NCBI GenBank assembly: GCA_002388905.1
Contig: DGNJ01000037.1
Coordinates: 1-7,243, forward strand
Length of the DNA stretch: 7,243 nt
DNA from: Cellvibrionales bacterium UBA4495
Lineage (GTDB): Bacteria > Pseudomonadota > Gammaproteobacteria > Pseudomonadales > Porticoccaceae
Direction of reading: 5' to 3'
This document shows, piece after piece, positions 5,395-7,243 of this stretch (its first letter is position 1; each line of letters begins with the position of its first letter). Made by a program: the position numbers and the translations under genes. The notes below the pieces were generated by a model, which saw nothing but the letters and a program-made list of their open reading frames with translations, did no database searches and had not been told where the DNA came from.

Positions 5395-7243
5395 TCAGGC
5401 GAACAGGCCCTTGAGTGCCGCCAGGGATTCCTGGCCTTTCTCCCGGCGAGTCTCCTCGCTGCTCTCGCCGAAACCTTCCCGCTCGATGTCCTCCGCGGGC
5501 AGTTCCTCGATAAAGCGGCTGGGGGTGGTTTCGCTGATATCGCCGAACAGTTTACGTTTGGCCGCCAGCGTCAGGGTCAGGCTGCGCTGGGCCCGGGTAA
5601 TGCCCACATAGGCGAGCCGTCGCTCTTCCTCGATATTGCCTTCCTCGATACTGGTGCGGTGGGGGAGCAGCGCTTCCTCGCAGCCCACCAGGAAAACATG
5701 GGGAAATTCCAGCCCCTTGGCGGCGTGAAGGGTCATAAGCTGGACTTTGTCGTCCGCCGAATCCTCTTCCTGCCGTTCGAGCAGGTCGCGCAGCACCAGC
5801 CTGGCGATGGCGTTCTCGATGCCCTTGTCGCCATCATCCTCGTTGTCCCCGAGGGCGCCGGCAAGCTGGCCGATCAAAAATTCCACATTGCCCATGCGCT
5901 TTTCGGCCACGGCGGCGCTGCTGGCGTTCTGGTGCAGCCAGCCTTCGTAATCGATGTCGGCTATCATTTCCCGGATGGCGGCGACGGGGTCGTTGCTCAG
6001 GCAGTTGCGGTTGACGTTCTCCATCCAGCGCTTGAACTGGCGCAGCCGCTTGAGGTTCTGTTCCGGCATCAGGGCCTGGAGACCCATTTCGTCGATGGCC
6101 TGGAGCATCGAGATGTGCCGCTGGTTTGCGTATTCGCCGAGTTTCTGCAGGGTCGAGGTGCCGATCTGCCGGCGGGGCGTATTGATAATGCGCAGGAACG
6201 CGTTGTCGTCGTCCGGATTAATCATCAGGCGCAGGTAGGCCATGATGTCCTTTATCTCGGTCCGGGAATAAAAGGAGGTGCCGCCGCTGAGCTGGTAGGG
6301 AATGCCCTGGCTGCGCAATTTCATCTCCAGCAGGCGGGACTGGTGGTTGCCCCGGTAGAGCACGGCGAAATCCCTGAAATGGCAGTTTTTATGCAGGCGC
6401 AGGGCGAGAATTTCGTTGACCACCCGCTCCATTTCCGTTTCCTCGTTGCTGCAGCGGATGACCCGTATTGGCTCACCCAGGCCCAGTTCGCTCCACAGGG
6501 ATTTTTCAAACACGTGCGGGTTGTTGGCAATAAGCCGGTTGGCGGTACGCAGGATGCGGGCCGTGGAACGGTAATTCTGTTCGAGCTTGATCACTTTCAG
6601 GTGCCCGTAATCTTCCCGGAGCTGGGCCAGGTTTTCGGGCCGGGCGCCCCGCCAGGCATAAATGGACTGGTCGTCATCGCCCACCACGGTGAGCGCGCCG
6701 CGTTCGCCGGTGAGCAGTTTTACCAGGCGGTACTGGGCCAGGTTGGTGTCCTGGTATTCGTCCACCAGCAGGTAGCGGATGCGGTTGCGCCACTTTTCCA
6801 GTTGCTCCGGCTCGGTCTCGAGCATATGCACCGGCAGCAGGATCAGGTCGTCGAAGTCGACAGCGTTGTAGGCCTTAAGCGCCTGGCAGTAGCGCTCGTA
6901 GAGTACGGCAATTCCCTGCTCGCCGGCGCTTTCCGCCCGGGACAGGGCATCGGCGGGCGCGGTCAGGGCGTTTTTCCAGGCGGAAATCTGGCGCTGGACC
7001 AGGTCCAGGTGATCGGTATTGACGTCCCCGTCCCGGAGCATCAGGTCGCGCAGAAGGTTGCGGGCGTCCTCGCTGTCGAAAATGGAGAAACCCGGCTTGA
7101 AGCCGAAGTGGCGAATTTCCCGGCGGATGATGTTGAGGCCCAGGTTGTGGAAGGTGCTGACTGTAAGGCCGCTGGCGGCCTTGCCCTTTACCAGTTGGCT
7201 TACCCGCGCCTTCATTTCCCGGGCCGCCTTGTTGGTGAAGGTG
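5395..7243 (-). CDS. rep: ATP-dependent DNA helicase Rep (N-terminus cut by window)
   Basis: A superfamily 1A 3'-5' helicase that helps replication forks through protein blocks and takes part in restart. 615 residues are visible. The frame is open to the right edge, and the first residues TFTNKAAREMK (motif Ia) match E. coli Rep near residue 54, so only about 50 residues, including Walker A, are missing. Motifs appear in order from the first visible residue: STFHNLGL, LLVDEYQDTN (Walker B, about 158-167), VVGDDDQSIYAWRGA (III), KLEQNYRS (IV), LMTLHAAKGLEFP (V) and EERRLAYVGITRAQ (VI). The text is closer to Rep than to UvrD, for example CQALKAYNAVDFDDLILLP, FRDFAVLYRGNHQSR, PYQLSGGTSFYSRTEIKD and the C-terminal KGQESLAALKGLF. 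The estimated full length, about 668, fits Rep (673 in E. coli). The ATG at 7213 is internal. The gene is convergent with the cytochrome gene. Confidence 0.97.
   Translation of the reverse strand, partial: TFTNKAAREMKARVSQLVKGKAASGLTVSTFHNLGLNIIRREIRHFGFKPGFSIFDSEDARNLLRDLMLRDGDVNTDHLDLVQRQISAWKNALTAPADALSRAESAGEQGIAVLYERYCQALKAYNAVDFDDLILLPVHMLETEPEQLEKWRNRIRYLLVDEYQDTNLAQYRLVKLLTGERGALTVVGDDDQSIYAWRGARPENLAQLREDYGHLKVIKLEQNYRSTARILRTANRLIANNPHVFEKSLWSELGLGEPIRVIRCSNEETEMERVVNEILALRLHKNCHFRDFAVLYRGNHQSRLLEMKLRSQGIPYQLSGGTSFYSRTEIKDIMAYLRLMINPDDDNAFLRIINTPRRQIGTSTLQKLGEYANQRHISMLQAIDEMGLQALMPEQNLKRLRQFKRWMENVNRNCLSNDPVAAIREMIADIDYEGWLHQNASSAAVAEKRMGNVEFLIGQLAGALGDNEDDGDKGIENAIARLVLRDLLERQEEDSADDKVQLMTLHAAKGLEFPHVFLVGCEEALLPHRTSIEEGNIEEERRLAYVGITRAQRSLTLTLAAKRKLFGDISETTPSRFIEELPAEDIEREGFGESSEETRREKGQESLAALKGLFA

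Overview
The window looks like the chromosome of a GC-rich gammaproteobacterium. The evidence is a Rep-type (not PcrA-type) helicase, a class c5 cytochrome with the second Cys-x-x-Cys pair, lipoboxes of gammaproteobacterial type, tRNA genes with encoded CCA, and a guaA remnant that reads like the E. coli protein. The species cannot be named from the sequence alone. Sampled lines of the core genes are about 60-70% GC, while sampled lines of the two central lipoprotein genes are about 52-58%.

Layout. The left edge (3-1367, +) holds the C-terminal 454 residues of an SLC13/DASS-type membrane transporter with two RCK_C (TrkA-C) domains in its cytoplasmic loop. Immediately after its stop codon, on the - strand, lies a short decayed piece of an IS21-type istB gene (about 1366-1458). 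An AT-rich intergenic stretch with a plausible promoter follows. Then come two consecutive + strand genes (1723-2691 and 2709-3530), both predicted lipoproteins that I cannot assign to a function. They are 17 bp apart and probably form an operon. Downstream is about 430 bp without an intact gene. It contains an unmistakable but frameshifted and truncated fragment of guaA (GMP synthase, 3719-3926, +) and two small inverted repeats.

The right half is housekeeping. Two - strand tRNA genes both read arginine CGN codons: tRNA-Arg(UCG) at 3958-4034 and tRNA-Arg(CCG) at 4067-4143. They lie behind a good sigma70-type promoter whose -35 box overlaps the stop codon of the next gene. That gene is a purine-type phosphoribosyltransferase (4192-4764, -). 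Divergent from it is a lipoprotein cytochrome c5 (4887-5330, +), with TATAAT boxes in the shared intergenic region. A bidirectional hairpin terminator (5349-5377) separates the cytochrome from the convergent rep helicase gene (5395-7243, -), which runs off the right edge and lacks only about its first 50 residues, including Walker A.

How it fits together. The transporter, cytochrome, phosphoribosyltransferase, tRNAs and helicase are ordinary core functions with no obvious shared pathway. The accessory part is the stretch from the transporter stop to the tRNA-Arg(UCG) 3' end: two unknown lipoproteins of lower GC, bracketed by an IS21 relic on one side and a guaA relic next to a tRNA 3' end on the other. 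This resembles a worn-down insertion locus. The lipoprotein pair is the only candidate here for something undescribed. I see no CRISPR, toxin-antitoxin, phage or defence module.
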